A stretch of 36,462 nt of DNA from CAWFGS01 sp963815535 (lineage in GTDB: Bacteria > Pseudomonadota > Alphaproteobacteria > Sphingomonadales > Sphingomonadaceae). The stretch lies in the NCBI GenBank assembly GCA_963815535.1, contig CAWFGS010000004.1:1-36462 (forward strand), given 5' to 3'. Position 1 is the stretch's first letter. Each line of letters opens with the position of its first letter. The notes under the pieces were generated by a model. It saw nothing but the letters and a program-made list of their open reading frames with translations. It ran no database searches and was not told the origin of the DNA. The translations under genes and the position numbers were made by a program. Shown in pieces: positions 15,676 to 23,365 of the stretch.

Positions 15676-16433
15676 TCGTCTTTCCCGCAATCGATCTGAA
15701 GGGCGGGCAGGTCGTGCGCCTTGCGGAAGGGGACATGGACCGGGCGACCGTCTATGGCGACGATCCCGCCGCGCAGGCCATGCTGTTTGCCGATGCCGGG
15801 GCGCAGCATCTGCATGTCGTCGATCTGGACGGCGCGTTCGCGGGCGAAAGCCGCAACCGTGCGGCGGTCGAAGCGATCGTGGAACGCTTTCCCGGCCATG
15901 TGCAGCTGGGCGGCGGCATTCGCGATGCCGGCGCGGTGGAAGGGTGGTTCGCGCTGGGCGTCAGCCGCATCGTGATCGGCACGGCGGCGCTGACCGATCC
16001 TGAGTTCGTAAAGGCGATGGCGAAGGAATGGGACGGCGGCATCGTGGTCGCCGTCGATGCGCGCGATGGCATGGTGGCGACGGCGGGCTGGGCCGATGTG
16101 TCGAACGTGCCCGTCGCCGATATGGCCCGCCGGTTCGAAGATGCGGGGGTTGCAAGTTTGCTTTTCACCGATATCGGGCGCGATGGCCTGCTGACCGGAT
16201 GCAACATCGACGCGACGGTGGAGCTTGCCCGGCAAACCGATCTGCCCGTCATCGCCAGCGGCGGGGTGAAGGGGCTGGACGATATCCACATTCTGAGCAT
16301 GCAGGCGGGCACATTCGGCGATGTCGGCGGAATCGAAGGCGTGATTACCGGTCGCGCGCTGTATGACGGCAGGCTGGATCTGGCCGCCGCGCTGGCGATG
16401 GCGGCGCGGGCGGACGGACCGCACGGGTCGTAA
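15672..16433 (+). CDS. hisA: ProFAR isomerase (phosphoribosylformimino-AICAR ribotide isomerase)
   Basis: Catalyses the Amadori isomerisation of ProFAR to PRFAR in histidine synthesis. The 253-residue (beta/alpha)8 barrel has the duplicated half-barrel pattern. The catalytic Asp is in FPAIDLKGGQVVRL, with GGGIRDAG in the first half. The second half contains VAVDARDGMV, the phosphate-binding FTDIGRDGLLTG, IASGGVKGLDD and a C-terminal VITGRALYDG. The ATG at 15672 overlaps the hisH stop as ATGA, so I prefer it to an in-frame GTG nine bases earlier. Its stop is followed after four bases by the start of a small membrane protein gene. Confidence 0.96.
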   Translation: MIVFPAIDLKGGQVVRLAEGDMDRATVYGDDPAAQAMLFADAGAQHLHVVDLDGAFAGESRNRAAVEAIVERFPGHVQLGGGIRDAGAVEGWFALGVSRIVIGTAALTDPEFVKAMAKEWDGGIVVAVDARDGMVATAGWADVSNVPVADMARRFEDAGVASLLFTDIGRDGLLTGCNIDATVELARQTDLPVIASGGVKGLDDIHILSMQAGTFGDVGGIEGVITGRALYDGRLDLAAALAMAARADGPHGS

Positions 16434-16437
16434 TGCC

Positions 16438-16779
16438 GTGATCGCCAGAGCGTGGTTCCTGTGTTTGCCGCTGGTGTGGTTCGTGCTGGTCGGCGCGACC
16501 GTCGGGCCGGCGGAAGGGTTGATTGTCGCCCTGCTGTCCTTCGTATTCGCTGCCGGAGCATATCTTACAGCGGTGCATTACCGCATTTCTGCGGCGGGGC
16601 CGATGGCGGGCGGCTTCGCCCTGATCGGGCCATTCGTGTTCAGTGCGGTGTACGGCGCGGCGTTCGGGACCGCCGAACGCACGGCGACCGTTGTAATCCC
16701 GCCCTCCGCATCGACCCCGCCCTCCGCATCGACCCCTCCCTCCGCTTCGGCCCCTCCCTCCGCTTCGGTGACCCCATGA
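16438..16779 (+). CDS. small membrane protein between hisA and hisF
   Basis: A protein of 113 residues starting at GTG 16438 (MIARAWFLCLPLVWFVLVG). Three hydrophobic segments can be seen at about residues 5-20, 27-46 and 57-75, so it is probably an inner-membrane protein. The C terminus is four copies of a six-residue Pro-Ser-Ala unit encoded by a DNA tandem repeat. Its stop overlaps the hisF start as ATGA, so it is translated with the histidine genes. I do not recognise a family, although I recall unnamed small membrane proteins at this position in related genomes. No role in histidine synthesis should be assumed. Confidence 0.65.
   Translation: MIARAWFLCLPLVWFVLVGATVGPAEGLIVALLSFVFAAGAYLTAVHYRISAAGPMAGGFALIGPFVFSAVYGAAFGTAERTATVVIPPSASTPPSASTPPSASAPPSASVTP
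16699..16770 (+). repeat. 18-base tandem repeat, four copies
   Basis: Four in-frame units encode PPSAST, PPSAST, PPSASA and PPSASV at the end of the small membrane protein gene. The first two units (CCGCCCTCCGCATCGACC) are identical; the last two differ by a few bases. The unit length is a multiple of three, so copy-number change would keep the frame and the overlap with hisF. Confidence 0.9.
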
Positions 16780-17543
16780 CCGTTCGCGTGCGCGTCATCC
16801 CCTGCCTGGACGTGGCCGATGGGCGCGTGGTTAAGGGGGTGAATTTCGTCGATCTGAAAGATGCGGGCGACCCTGTCGAACAGGCGCAAGCATACGATGC
16901 GGCGGGCGCGGACGAATTGTGCTTTTTGGACATATCCGCCAGCCACGAAGGGCGCGGCACGCTGCTCGACATGGTCCGGCGCACGGCGGCCGTCTGTTTC
17001 ATGCCGCTGACCGTGGGCGGCGGGGTCCGCAGCGTGGACGATGCGCGGGCCCTGCTGCTGGCGGGCGCGGACAAGGTGGCGATCAACAGCGCCGCCGTCG
17101 CCCGGCCCGAACTGGTCGGGGAAATCGCGGCCCATTTCGGCAGCCAGTGCGTGGTCGCCAGCGTCGATGCGCGGCAGGTGGCGGATGGGCGGTGGGAAAT
17201 CTTCACGCATGGCGGGCGCAAACCGACCGGGATCGACGCGCTGGATTATGCGCGCCGGGTCACACAATTGGGCGCAGGCGAATTGCTGGTCACGTCGATG
17301 GATGGGGACGGGACGAAGGCGGGTTACGACCTGGCATTGACGCGAGCGATCGCGGATGCCGTGCCCGTGCCCGTCATCGCCAGCGGCGGCGTCGGCACTC
17401 TGGCGCATCTGGTCGATGGCGTGACCGAAGGGCATGCGAGCGCGGTTCTGGCCGCATCGATCTTCCATTTCGGAATGCATAGCGTGGGCGAAGCGCATGC
17501 GGCGTTGCGCGCGGCGGGGCTGCCCGCCCGCGGCGGTTCGTAA
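16776..17543 (+). CDS. hisF: imidazole glycerol phosphate synthase, cyclase subunit
   Basis: The cyclase subunit that uses HisH-derived ammonia to turn PRFAR into imidazole glycerol phosphate and AICAR. The 255-residue barrel starts RVRVIPCLDVADGRVVKGVNF with the first catalytic Asp. TVGGGVRSVDDAR, ADKVAINSAAV, VVASVDAR and TSMDGDGTKAGYD (second catalytic Asp) follow, then VIASGGVGTLAH near the C terminus. All are hallmarks of HisF. The ATG at 16776 overlaps the stop of the small membrane protein gene. No strong Shine-Dalgarno is visible, so initiation probably depends on coupling. Confidence 0.96.
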   Translation: MTVRVRVIPCLDVADGRVVKGVNFVDLKDAGDPVEQAQAYDAAGADELCFLDISASHEGRGTLLDMVRRTAAVCFMPLTVGGGVRSVDDARALLLAGADKVAINSAAVARPELVGEIAAHFGSQCVVASVDARQVADGRWEIFTHGGRKPTGIDALDYARRVTQLGAGELLVTSMDGDGTKAGYDLALTRAIADAVPVPVIASGGVGTLAHLVDGVTEGHASAVLAASIFHFGMHSVGEAHAALRAAGLPARGGS

Positions 17544-17615
17544 CGGACGCTGCCGGGATGGTCCCATCGTGGGACGCCCCGCGCGCCCGCCCTTGTGCAA
17601 TGCAGCGAATGAACG

Positions 17616-17801
17616 ATGGCCCATCGGGTGGGCAAACTATCCATCCTGACCCTGGCGATCGCCGAACCGTTGCAGGCGGCGCAGGTCGCAGTCGCGCAAG
17701 TCCCCGAACCGTCCAATCTGGCGCTGTTTGCGATGGGTCTGGCGGGCGTCATCATCGGCCGCCGCGCGGCGCGCAGTCGCAATCGGCGCGACGATGAGTG
17801 A
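17616..17801 (+). CDS. very short PEP-CTERM sorting-domain protein
   Basis: A 61-residue open frame that is almost entirely a PEP-CTERM signal. After about 28 residues (MAHRVGKLSILTLAIAEPLQ and onward) comes VPEPSNLALFAMGLAGVIIG, then RRAARSRNRR. This has the full order of the motif: Val-Pro-Glu-Pro, a membrane helix and an Arg cluster. In known systems such C-terminal signals are processed by an exosortase after export, for surface or exopolysaccharide-associated proteins. Here almost no mature domain exists. A stop codon just before 17616 fixes the start. It lies between hisF and hisE on the same strand, with 72 bases to hisF. The coding call rests on the motif; expression is not shown. Confidence 0.6.
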   Translation: MAHRVGKLSILTLAIAEPLQAAQVAVAQVPEPSNLALFAMGLAGVIIGRRAARSRNRRDDE

Positions 17802-17819
17802 AGGTTACGAATAACGCCG

Positions 17820-17884
17820 CCAATGACAGGGTCCAATGACAGGGCTGAATAACGGGGCCGAATAAAGGAGCCGAACCGGGCAAC
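17820..17884 (+). repeat. degenerate 13-base tandem repeat
   Basis: Five adjacent 13-base units begin at 17820, 17833, 17846, 17859 and 17872. The first two are CCAATGACAGGGT and CCAATGACAGGGC; later units drift (TGAATAACGGGGC, CGAATAAAGGAGC, CGAACCGGGCAAC). A related stretch precedes the array at 17808. It lies directly upstream of the candidate hisE promoter. Confidence 0.75.
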
Positions 17885-17886
17885 GC

Positions 17887-17915
17887 TTGACGCGGTGCGG
17901 ACCGCGCGTGATGAT
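17887..17915 (+). promoter_or_regulatory. candidate promoter of hisE
   Basis: TTGACG at 17887-17892 and GATGAT at 17910-17915, 17 bases apart, fit a sigma-70-like promoter with a weak -10 box. Transcription would begin close to the hisE ATG at 17923, again suggesting a leaderless or very short leader. Read by eye; modest support. Confidence 0.35.
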
Positions 17916-17922
17916 TGGGCGC

Positions 17923-18270
17923 ATGGACACTTTGACCCGGCTCGAAACCACCATCGCCCAGCGCCGCGACGGCAATCCCGATGAAAGCTACGTCGCGCAA
18001 CTGCACAATCGCGGCCTGCCCGTCATCGCGCGCAAATTGGGGGAAGAAGCGGTGGAGGCGGTCGTCGCCACGCTTTCCGGCGACGATGCCGAGATCGTAG
18101 GCGAAGCGGCGGATGTGCTGTTCCACCTGATGATCGCGCTGTCCGCGCGCGATATCCCCCTAGCCGACGTTCTGGCGGAACTAGACCGCCGCGACGGGGT
18201 TTCGGGCATCGCGGAAAAGGCCGCTCGCGGTCCGGCGCGCACGATCAGCCTGCGTGCGAAGGAGGGTTGA
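17923..18270 (+). CDS. hisE: phosphoribosyl-ATP pyrophosphatase
   Basis: Hydrolyses phosphoribosyl-ATP to phosphoribosyl-AMP, the second step of histidine synthesis. The 115-residue protein is the stand-alone form, not fused to HisI. It belongs to the all-alpha NTP pyrophosphohydrolase (MazG-like) fold: RKLGEEAVEAVVATL, with the E-E-x-x-E metal ligands, then GEAADVLFHLMIAL with the second acidic motif (E-A-A-D). The start at 17923 (MDTLTRLETTI) fits the family; the frame extends 36 bases upstream, but those codons do not. It ends three bases before the HIT gene. Confidence 0.94.
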   Translation: MDTLTRLETTIAQRRDGNPDESYVAQLHNRGLPVIARKLGEEAVEAVVATLSGDDAEIVGEAADVLFHLMIALSARDIPLADVLAELDRRDGVSGIAEKAARGPARTISLRAKEG

Positions 18271-18273
18271 ACC

Positions 18274-18651
18274 ATGCCGATCGACGCCACGCTGCCCTAT
18301 GACGACGCCAATATCTTTGCGAAGATCCTGCGCGGCGAAATTCCGGCGGAAACGGTTTTCGAAGATGAATGGGCGCTCGCCTTTCGGGACATCAACCCGC
18401 AGGCGAAGCTGCATGTGCTGGTCATTCCCAAGGGCGCCTATGTCAGTTGGGACGATTTTTCCGCTCGCGCGTCCGATGCCGAAATTGCAGGCTTCGTTCG
18501 CGCCGTGGGCACGGTCGCGCGGCGGCACGATCTGGTGGAACCGGGCTATCGCCTGCTCGCCAATGTCGGCGCGCATGGCGGGCAGGAAGTGCCGCATCTG
18601 CACGTCCATCTGTTCGGCGGCGAACCGCTGGGGCCCATGATCGCGCGCTGA
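18274..18651 (+). CDS. HIT family (Hint-type) nucleotide-binding protein
   Basis: A 125-residue histidine-triad protein of the Hint branch, which hydrolyses nucleoside phosphoramidates or related adenylates. It has NIFAKILRGEIPAETVFED and FRDINPQAKLHVLVIPK, the typical Hint N-terminal half, and ends with the triad motif in VPHLHVHLFGG (His-x-His-x-His) followed by LGPMIAR. The length is normal. A strong AGGAGGG in the end of hisE sits about seven bases before the ATG. It directly follows hisE and is probably co-transcribed. Confidence 0.93.
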   Translation: MPIDATLPYDDANIFAKILRGEIPAETVFEDEWALAFRDINPQAKLHVLVIPKGAYVSWDDFSARASDAEIAGFVRAVGTVARRHDLVEPGYRLLANVGAHGGQEVPHLHVHLFGGEPLGPMIAR

Positions 18652-18758
18652 TCCGCCGCTTTGACCGACGCGATGGGGCGGTTCGTCGTGCACGGTGTGC
18701 GGACGCGAAAAGGCCGCTTGCCGCCGCATCGTCCCGCCCGTAAAGCCGTGGCCCGGCC

Positions 18759-19232
18759 ATGACGATAACGCTTCCCCCCAGTCCCGATGGCGTGTTGAAC
18801 GGCACGCGGCATCATTATGCGGTGCGCGTCTATTACGAAGATACGGATCTGTCGGGCATCACCTATCACGCGAATTACCTGCGCTGGTTCGAACGCGCGC
18901 GGTCCGATCTGCTGGCCTTGCTGGGCATCGATCAGCGCGCGGCGATCGAAGGCGACACGGGCGCCTATGCCGTGACCGAAATGGCCATAAAATACCGCCG
19001 TCCTGCCAAACTGGGCGACGATGTGCTGATCGAAACGCGCTGCACGCAGGTTCGCCCGGCCAGTTGCCGGATGCAGCAGATCGCGACGCGCGGCCCGGCG
19101 GCGGGCGGCGACGTGCTGTGCACGGCAGACATGCGGGCCGGGTTCGTCGCCCCCGATGGCCGCCCGGTGGCGCAACCCCAAATCTGGCGCGATGCCTTCG
19201 CGCGCTTTCTTTCGGAAGAACACACCCCATGA
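18759..19232 (+). CDS. ybgC: YbgC-type acyl-CoA thioesterase
   Basis: A 157-residue hotdog-fold thioesterase of the tol-pal-associated YbgC family, acting on acyl-CoA or acyl-ACP at the inner membrane. The family active site VYYEDTDLSGITYHANYLRW is present, including the Asp-Thr-Asp and Tyr-His-Ala-Asn segments, followed by FERARSDLL and the strand YRRPAKLGDDVLIETR. It is the first gene of the Tol-Pal operon, as in many Proteobacteria. Its stop overlaps the tolQ start as ATGA. Confidence 0.93.
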   Translation: MTITLPPSPDGVLNGTRHHYAVRVYYEDTDLSGITYHANYLRWFERARSDLLALLGIDQRAAIEGDTGAYAVTEMAIKYRRPAKLGDDVLIETRCTQVRPASCRMQQIATRGPAAGGDVLCTADMRAGFVAPDGRPVAQPQIWRDAFARFLSEEHTP

Positions 19233-19933
19233 ATGCATTCGATCTGTTGAGCGTTGCGGCGGCAGTCCCCACCCGGCTCGATCCGTTGGAACTGTTTTTG
19301 GATGCCGATATCGTGGTGCAGGCGGTGATGGCGGGTCTGCTGATCGCCAGCATCTGGACCTGGATGATCATCCTGTCCTTCAGCTTGCGGATCGCCAAGG
19401 TCCGGCGCGCATCCGCCAAATATGAAGGGGATTTCTGGCAGACCGAAGATGTCGATGCGTTCATGAAAGCGCGCAAGGGGAAGGATATCCCCTCCGCCCG
19501 GATCGCCGGCGCGGGCCTGAACGAATGGCGTCGTTCCACCGGCGGCGCGGCGATCGACCGGGACGGCACGCGCCAACGGATCGCGGTGGCAATGGAAAGC
19601 CAGGTCGCGAGCGAAGCGGACGATCTGGCGGAACGGCTGAACTTCCTCGCCACCGTCGGGTCCGTTGCGCCTTTCGTCGGGCTGTTCGGCACGGTGTGGG
19701 GCATCATGAACAGCTTCTTCCAGATCGGGGCGCAGGAAAACAGCAGCCTGGCGGTTGTCGCGCCGGGCATTTCGGAAGCTCTGTTCGCGACCGCCATCGG
19801 TCTGTTCGCCGCCATTCCCGCCGTTATCGCCTACAACCGGTTCAGCCATAAGGTGAACCAGCTGGAATCGCGGTTGCAACGGTTCGCCGATCGGTTTCAC
19901 GCCAGCCTCAGCCGGGAACTGGAGCACGATTGA
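19229..19933 (+). CDS. tolQ: Tol-Pal system protein TolQ
   Basis: A 234-residue inner-membrane stator subunit of the TolQ/ExbB/MotA family. With TolR it uses the proton motive force to energise TolA during envelope constriction. The first membrane helix is at about residues 30-50 (ADIVVQAVMAGLLIASIW region). A large cytoplasmic loop follows (about 60-135). The second and third helices carry the signature NFLATVGSVAPFVGLFGTVWGIMNSF and GISEALFATAIGLFAAIPAVIAYN. The start at 19229 is coupled to the ybgC stop, and the stop overlaps the tolR ATG by one base. Confidence 0.96.
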   Translation: MNAFDLLSVAAAVPTRLDPLELFLDADIVVQAVMAGLLIASIWTWMIILSFSLRIAKVRRASAKYEGDFWQTEDVDAFMKARKGKDIPSARIAGAGLNEWRRSTGGAAIDRDGTRQRIAVAMESQVASEADDLAERLNFLATVGSVAPFVGLFGTVWGIMNSFFQIGAQENSSLAVVAPGISEALFATAIGLFAAIPAVIAYNRFSHKVNQLESRLQRFADRFHASLSRELEHD

Positions 19934-20382
19934 TGGCGATGGGAATGGCCCGGACGGGTGGGCGTGGGCGGCGCGGGGGTAAGCGTACCCCTATGGCGGA
20001 AATCAACGTCACGCCGTTCGTCGATGTCATGCTGGTGCTGCTGATTATCTTCATGGTTACGGCCCCGTTGCTGACTGCCGGCGTACCGGTGGAACTGCCG
20101 GACAGCCGCGCCAATGCGCTGCCGCAGGATACGGAAGAATTGACGATCAGCATCGTGGCCGACGGCACGATCTATATCGACCGCGCGCAGCTGGCGGCCG
20201 GGCAGTTGCCATCGGAACTGGAACGGGTGCGTTCGGCAAGCGCGGGGGAACAGCCCAGCGTGACCCTGCGCGCGGATCAGGCGCTGGCCTATGGCCGCGT
20301 GATGGCGGTGATGGGTGAATTGAACCGGGCGGGTTTCAATTCGATTTCGCTGGTCACCAACGGTTCAGTCACCGCGCCATAG
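19933..20382 (+). CDS. tolR: Tol-Pal system protein TolR
   Basis: A 149-residue ExbD/TolR protein. A short basic N terminus (GGRGRRGGKR) is followed by MAEINVTPFVDVMLVLLIIF, which contains the single membrane helix and its essential Asp (VTPFVDVMLVLL). The rest is periplasmic and ends with the ExbD-like RADQALAYGRVMAVMGELNRAGF. An in-frame TTG at 19930 is possible, but the ATG at 19933, overlapping the tolQ stop (TGATG), is the natural coupled start. It forms the proton channel with TolQ. Confidence 0.96.
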   Translation: MAMGMARTGGRGRRGGKRTPMAEINVTPFVDVMLVLLIIFMVTAPLLTAGVPVELPDSRANALPQDTEELTISIVADGTIYIDRAQLAAGQLPSELERVRSASAGEQPSVTLRADQALAYGRVMAVMGELNRAGFNSISLVTNGSVTAP

Positions 20383-20391
20383 CCCCGGTTC

Positions 20392-21318
20392 ATGAACGCC
20401 GCCAAAGCCCCCTCCCATCCCAAGCGCGGTTTGCGCGGCGAAGAGCTGATCGCGCTGGCTCTGGCGATCGGGCTGCATGGATTGTTGGTGTTGGCGTTTC
20501 TGTTGCAGGACGAACCGCCCGCGCCGCCGCCCGAACCCGAACGCATGGTGGTGAACCTGTCCACCGACGTAACGCTGGCATCGACCGCGCCCGATCCGGT
20601 CAGCGAAAGCCGCGCTTCGCAAGCGCCCGAATTGTCCGACAATCTCGCGCCGCCGGTGTCGGACACATTGACCCGGCCGCTCCCCCCACGCCCGGCAGAC
20701 ATCGCGCCGCCCACGCGCAGCGATCCGGTAGTTACACCCGCCCCGCGCCCCACGACACGTCCGACCACGCGTCCATCCGCACGCCCTACGACGCGACCCA
20801 CATCGCGCCCTACATCCAGGGCGACATCTCGGGCCGCACCGGCACGCTCGACACCAAGCCGGTCCGCCCCTACCCGCGCGACACCGTCCGCCAGACCCAG
20901 CGCCGCCCCGACGCAAAGCGGTGGCAGCCGGGTCGGCAGCGATTTTCTGGGCGGGGCAGGCACCAGCACCACGACCAGCGAAACGCGCACCCCCGCCAGC
21001 CAGATCGGCGCCAGCGCGCGGGCATCGCTGCTGTCCCAGATCACCCGCGAAGTGCGCCCCAAATTCGAACCGCCCAGCGGGGTCGAGGTGGACAAGCTGG
21101 TTAGCGTGGTGCGGTTCAATTTGGATGAAAACGGCGCGTTGCGCGGGCGGCCCAGCATGGTCCGGCAAACCGGGGTGACGGATGCCAACCGCGCGCAGGC
21201 CGCACGTCACGGCGAACAGGCCGTCCGCGCAGTGCAACTGGCTGCCCCGTTTGACTTGCCGCGCGAATATTACGAAGCTTTCAAAAGCGTGACACTCAAT
21301 TTCGATGCGAGTTTGTAA
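20392..21318 (+). CDS. tolA: TolA-like protein with TonB-type C-terminal domain
   Basis: A 308-residue protein anchored by one N-terminal helix (LIALALAIGLHGLLVLAFLL, about 20-40) that spans the inner membrane and links TolQR to TolB/Pal at the outer membrane. A proline-rich segment follows. From about 118 to 170 the protein is a run of Arg-Pro-Thr/Ser-Thr repeats (RPTTRPTTRPSARPTTRPTS pattern), where classical TolA has a long Ala/Lys/Glu helix. The C-terminal domain (about 205-308) has a TonB/TolA-like fold judged from ITREVRPKFEPPSGVEVDKL and VVRFNLDENGALRG. It lies nine bases after tolR; its stop is immediately followed by the tolB ATG. Confidence 0.9.
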   Translation: MNAAKAPSHPKRGLRGEELIALALAIGLHGLLVLAFLLQDEPPAPPPEPERMVVNLSTDVTLASTAPDPVSESRASQAPELSDNLAPPVSDTLTRPLPPRPADIAPPTRSDPVVTPAPRPTTRPTTRPSARPTTRPTSRPTSRATSRAAPARSTPSRSAPTRATPSARPSAAPTQSGGSRVGSDFLGGAGTSTTTSETRTPASQIGASARASLLSQITREVRPKFEPPSGVEVDKLVSVVRFNLDENGALRGRPSMVRQTGVTDANRAQAARHGEQAVRAVQLAAPFDLPREYYEAFKSVTLNFDASL

Positions 21319-22728
21319 ATGACAGTTCCGATGCCCCTTCGCCCGCTCCTCCTCGCCTTCGCGTTCGGCTTCGCCGCGCCTGCTATCGCGCAGGATCTGG
21401 GCGCGCCGCTGCCCGCCGACGGTCAAGTGGAATCGACCGATATCGAAGGGGCCGACGAAGGCGGCCTGGTCGGCACGGTGTCGGTGGAGGGGCAGTTCGA
21501 CGAAGCGCGCATCGCCATCCCCGCCTTCGCCACGGACCGCAACGTGCCCACCGCCGCCAGCCGCGAAGGCACGGCGGCGCTGGGCATTCAGCTCGCGCGC
21601 GTCATCACCACCGATCTGACCAACAACGGCCTGTTCCGCCCGACCGGGCCGGACGCCTTGCCCAAACCCGCTTACGCCCAGATCGCCTCGCCCGCATGGA
21701 CGACATGGAGCGGGCGCAATTCCGAAATGCTGGTGCAGGGTTACGTGCGCGGGCGCAGCGACGGGCGGCTGATCGTCGGCTGCTATCTGTACGATGTGGC
21801 ATTGCAGAGCGAGCTGGTGCGCGAAGGCTGGGTCGTGCAGCCGTCCGACTGGCGCCGTGCCGCGCATAAATGCGCCGATCTGGTCTATTCCCGCCTGACC
21901 GGGGAAAGCCCGTTCTTCGACAGCCGCATCGCCTATATCGCTGAAACCGGGCCGAAGGATAACCGCACCAAACGCCTCGCCATTATGGACAGTGACGGGG
22001 CGAACCACCGGTTCATCACCACCGGGCGGTCCACGGCGCTGACGCCGCGCTATTCACCCAATTATCAGCAGCTGCTCTACCTCAGCTATGTCGACGGCAA
22101 TCCGCGCATCTACGTTTACGATATCGGCACGGGGCGGCAGACCCTGGTCACCGAAAACCGCAATCCGACCTTCGCCCCGCGGTGGAGCCCGGACGGCCGA
22201 TCCGTCTTGTATTCGATGGCCGTGGGCGGCAATACCGATATCTATCGCGTGTCCGCGCAAGGCGGGGCCAGCACCCGGCTGACCGATACGCCGGGCATCG
22301 ATATCGGCGGCAGCTATTCCCCCGATGGCAGTCAGATCGTGTTCGAATCCGATCGGTCGGGCAGCCAGCAGATCTACATCATGAATGCGGACGGATCGAA
22401 CCAGCGCCGGCTGTCTTTCTTCGGCGGACGCGCGGCGACCCCCGAATGGTCCCCGCGCGGCGACCAGATCGCCTTCACCCACATCACCGGCAATTTCCGC
22501 ATCGGCGTGATGAACCCGCGCGGCGGCAGTTTGCGGCATCTGACCGACAGCTGGCAGGACGAAGCGCCGACCTGGGCGCCCAACGGCCGGATTGTGCAGT
22601 ATTTCCGCACCGAACGCGGCAGCGGGCGCACCTCGCTCTATCAGGTCGATCTGACCGGTGAGAACGAACGCCGGCTGGCGACGCCCGCCGATGCGTCCGA
22701 CCCTGCCTGGGGGCCGATCCTGCCCTAA
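21319..22728 (+). CDS. tolB: Tol-Pal system beta-propeller protein TolB
   Basis: A 469-residue periplasmic protein. The signal peptide is residues 1-25 (RPLLLAFAFGFAAPAIAQ, cleavage after AIA). An Asp/Glu-rich linker and an N-terminal domain (about 60-190) follow, the latter including IPAFATDRN and LTNNGLFRPTG. Five to six WD-like propeller blades occupy the C-terminal half, marked by repeated Ser/Pro-Asp-Gly turns (YSPNYQQLLY, WSPDGRSVLYS, YSPDGSQIVFES, WSPRGDQIAFT, WAPNGRIVQYF). It binds Pal and TolA. The start is directly after the tolA TAA. Confidence 0.96.
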   Translation: MTVPMPLRPLLLAFAFGFAAPAIAQDLGAPLPADGQVESTDIEGADEGGLVGTVSVEGQFDEARIAIPAFATDRNVPTAASREGTAALGIQLARVITTDLTNNGLFRPTGPDALPKPAYAQIASPAWTTWSGRNSEMLVQGYVRGRSDGRLIVGCYLYDVALQSELVREGWVVQPSDWRRAAHKCADLVYSRLTGESPFFDSRIAYIAETGPKDNRTKRLAIMDSDGANHRFITTGRSTALTPRYSPNYQQLLYLSYVDGNPRIYVYDIGTGRQTLVTENRNPTFAPRWSPDGRSVLYSMAVGGNTDIYRVSAQGGASTRLTDTPGIDIGGSYSPDGSQIVFESDRSGSQQIYIMNADGSNQRRLSFFGGRAATPEWSPRGDQIAFTHITGNFRIGVMNPRGGSLRHLTDSWQDEAPTWAPNGRIVQYFRTERGSGRTSLYQVDLTGENERRLATPADASDPAWGPILP

Positions 22729-22776
22729 TGCCCCGAACGCTTTTACGACCCGGTTTTGATTGAAAGGAACCGCATT

Positions 22777-23289
22777 ATGAATACCCGCATCGCTTCCATT
22801 CTCCTGCTATCCGCCGCCGCATCGCTGGGCGCATGCAAATCCAGCGCGCCCAAGGAATTGCCGCCGCAGCCCGGCCCGACGACGACCAACAACGTCACCA
22901 CCAACAACACCACGCAGTTCGGCCCCGGCACGCAGCAGCATTTCGAACAGGCGGTAAACGGCCAGAACGTGATCTATTTCGACACGGATCGTTTCAACAT
23001 CGACAGCGCGGATGCCGCCGCCCTGCAGACGCAGGTTCAGTATCTGTCGCAATTCGCCAACGTCAACGTCACCATCCAGGGCCACACCGATGAACGCGGC
23101 ACACGCGAATACAATCTGGCGCTGGGCGAACGCCGGGCCATTGCGGCGAAGAATTACATGGTCAGCCTGGGCGTGCCCGCATCCCGGATAAACGTCGTCA
23201 GCTTCGGCAAGGAACGTCCGGTTGCGCTGGGATCGGACGAACAAGCATGGGCGCAGAACCGCCGCGCCGTAACGGTCGTCATCAACTGA
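22777..23289 (+). CDS. pal: peptidoglycan-associated lipoprotein Pal
   Basis: A 170-residue outer-membrane lipoprotein. The signal sequence MNTRIASILLLSAAASLGAC ends in the lipobox LGAC, whose Cys is lipidated. A Thr/Asn-rich linker is followed by the OmpA-like peptidoglycan-binding domain, with VIYFDTDRFNIDSADAAAL and the signature TIQGHTDERGTREYNLALGERRA. The ATG at 22777, with AAAGGAAC just upstream, is preferred to the in-frame TTG at 22756, because it gives a proper lipoprotein signal. It completes ybgC-tolQRAB-pal. Confidence 0.96.
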   Translation: MNTRIASILLLSAAASLGACKSSAPKELPPQPGPTTTNNVTTNNTTQFGPGTQQHFEQAVNGQNVIYFDTDRFNIDSADAAALQTQVQYLSQFANVNVTIQGHTDERGTREYNLALGERRAIAAKNYMVSLGVPASRINVVSFGKERPVALGSDEQAWAQNRRAVTVVIN

Positions 23290-23365
23290 TAGCCTAAAAT
23301 TCCTGTTATGCGTTGCGCCGCTATCACCACGCGTTAAACCCCATGCTCATGGCGAGTTTTTTACG

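Noticed and set aside
17547..17577. Rho-independent terminator after hisF
   Set aside because: GTCCC-ATCGT-GGGAC can pair, but the stem is only five bases and no T tract follows.
20365..22008. Long minus-strand open frame (547 codons) opposite tolA and tolB
   Set aside because: Arises from GC-rich third positions opposite two genes with clear family motifs; composition is Arg/Gly/His-rich without any domain.
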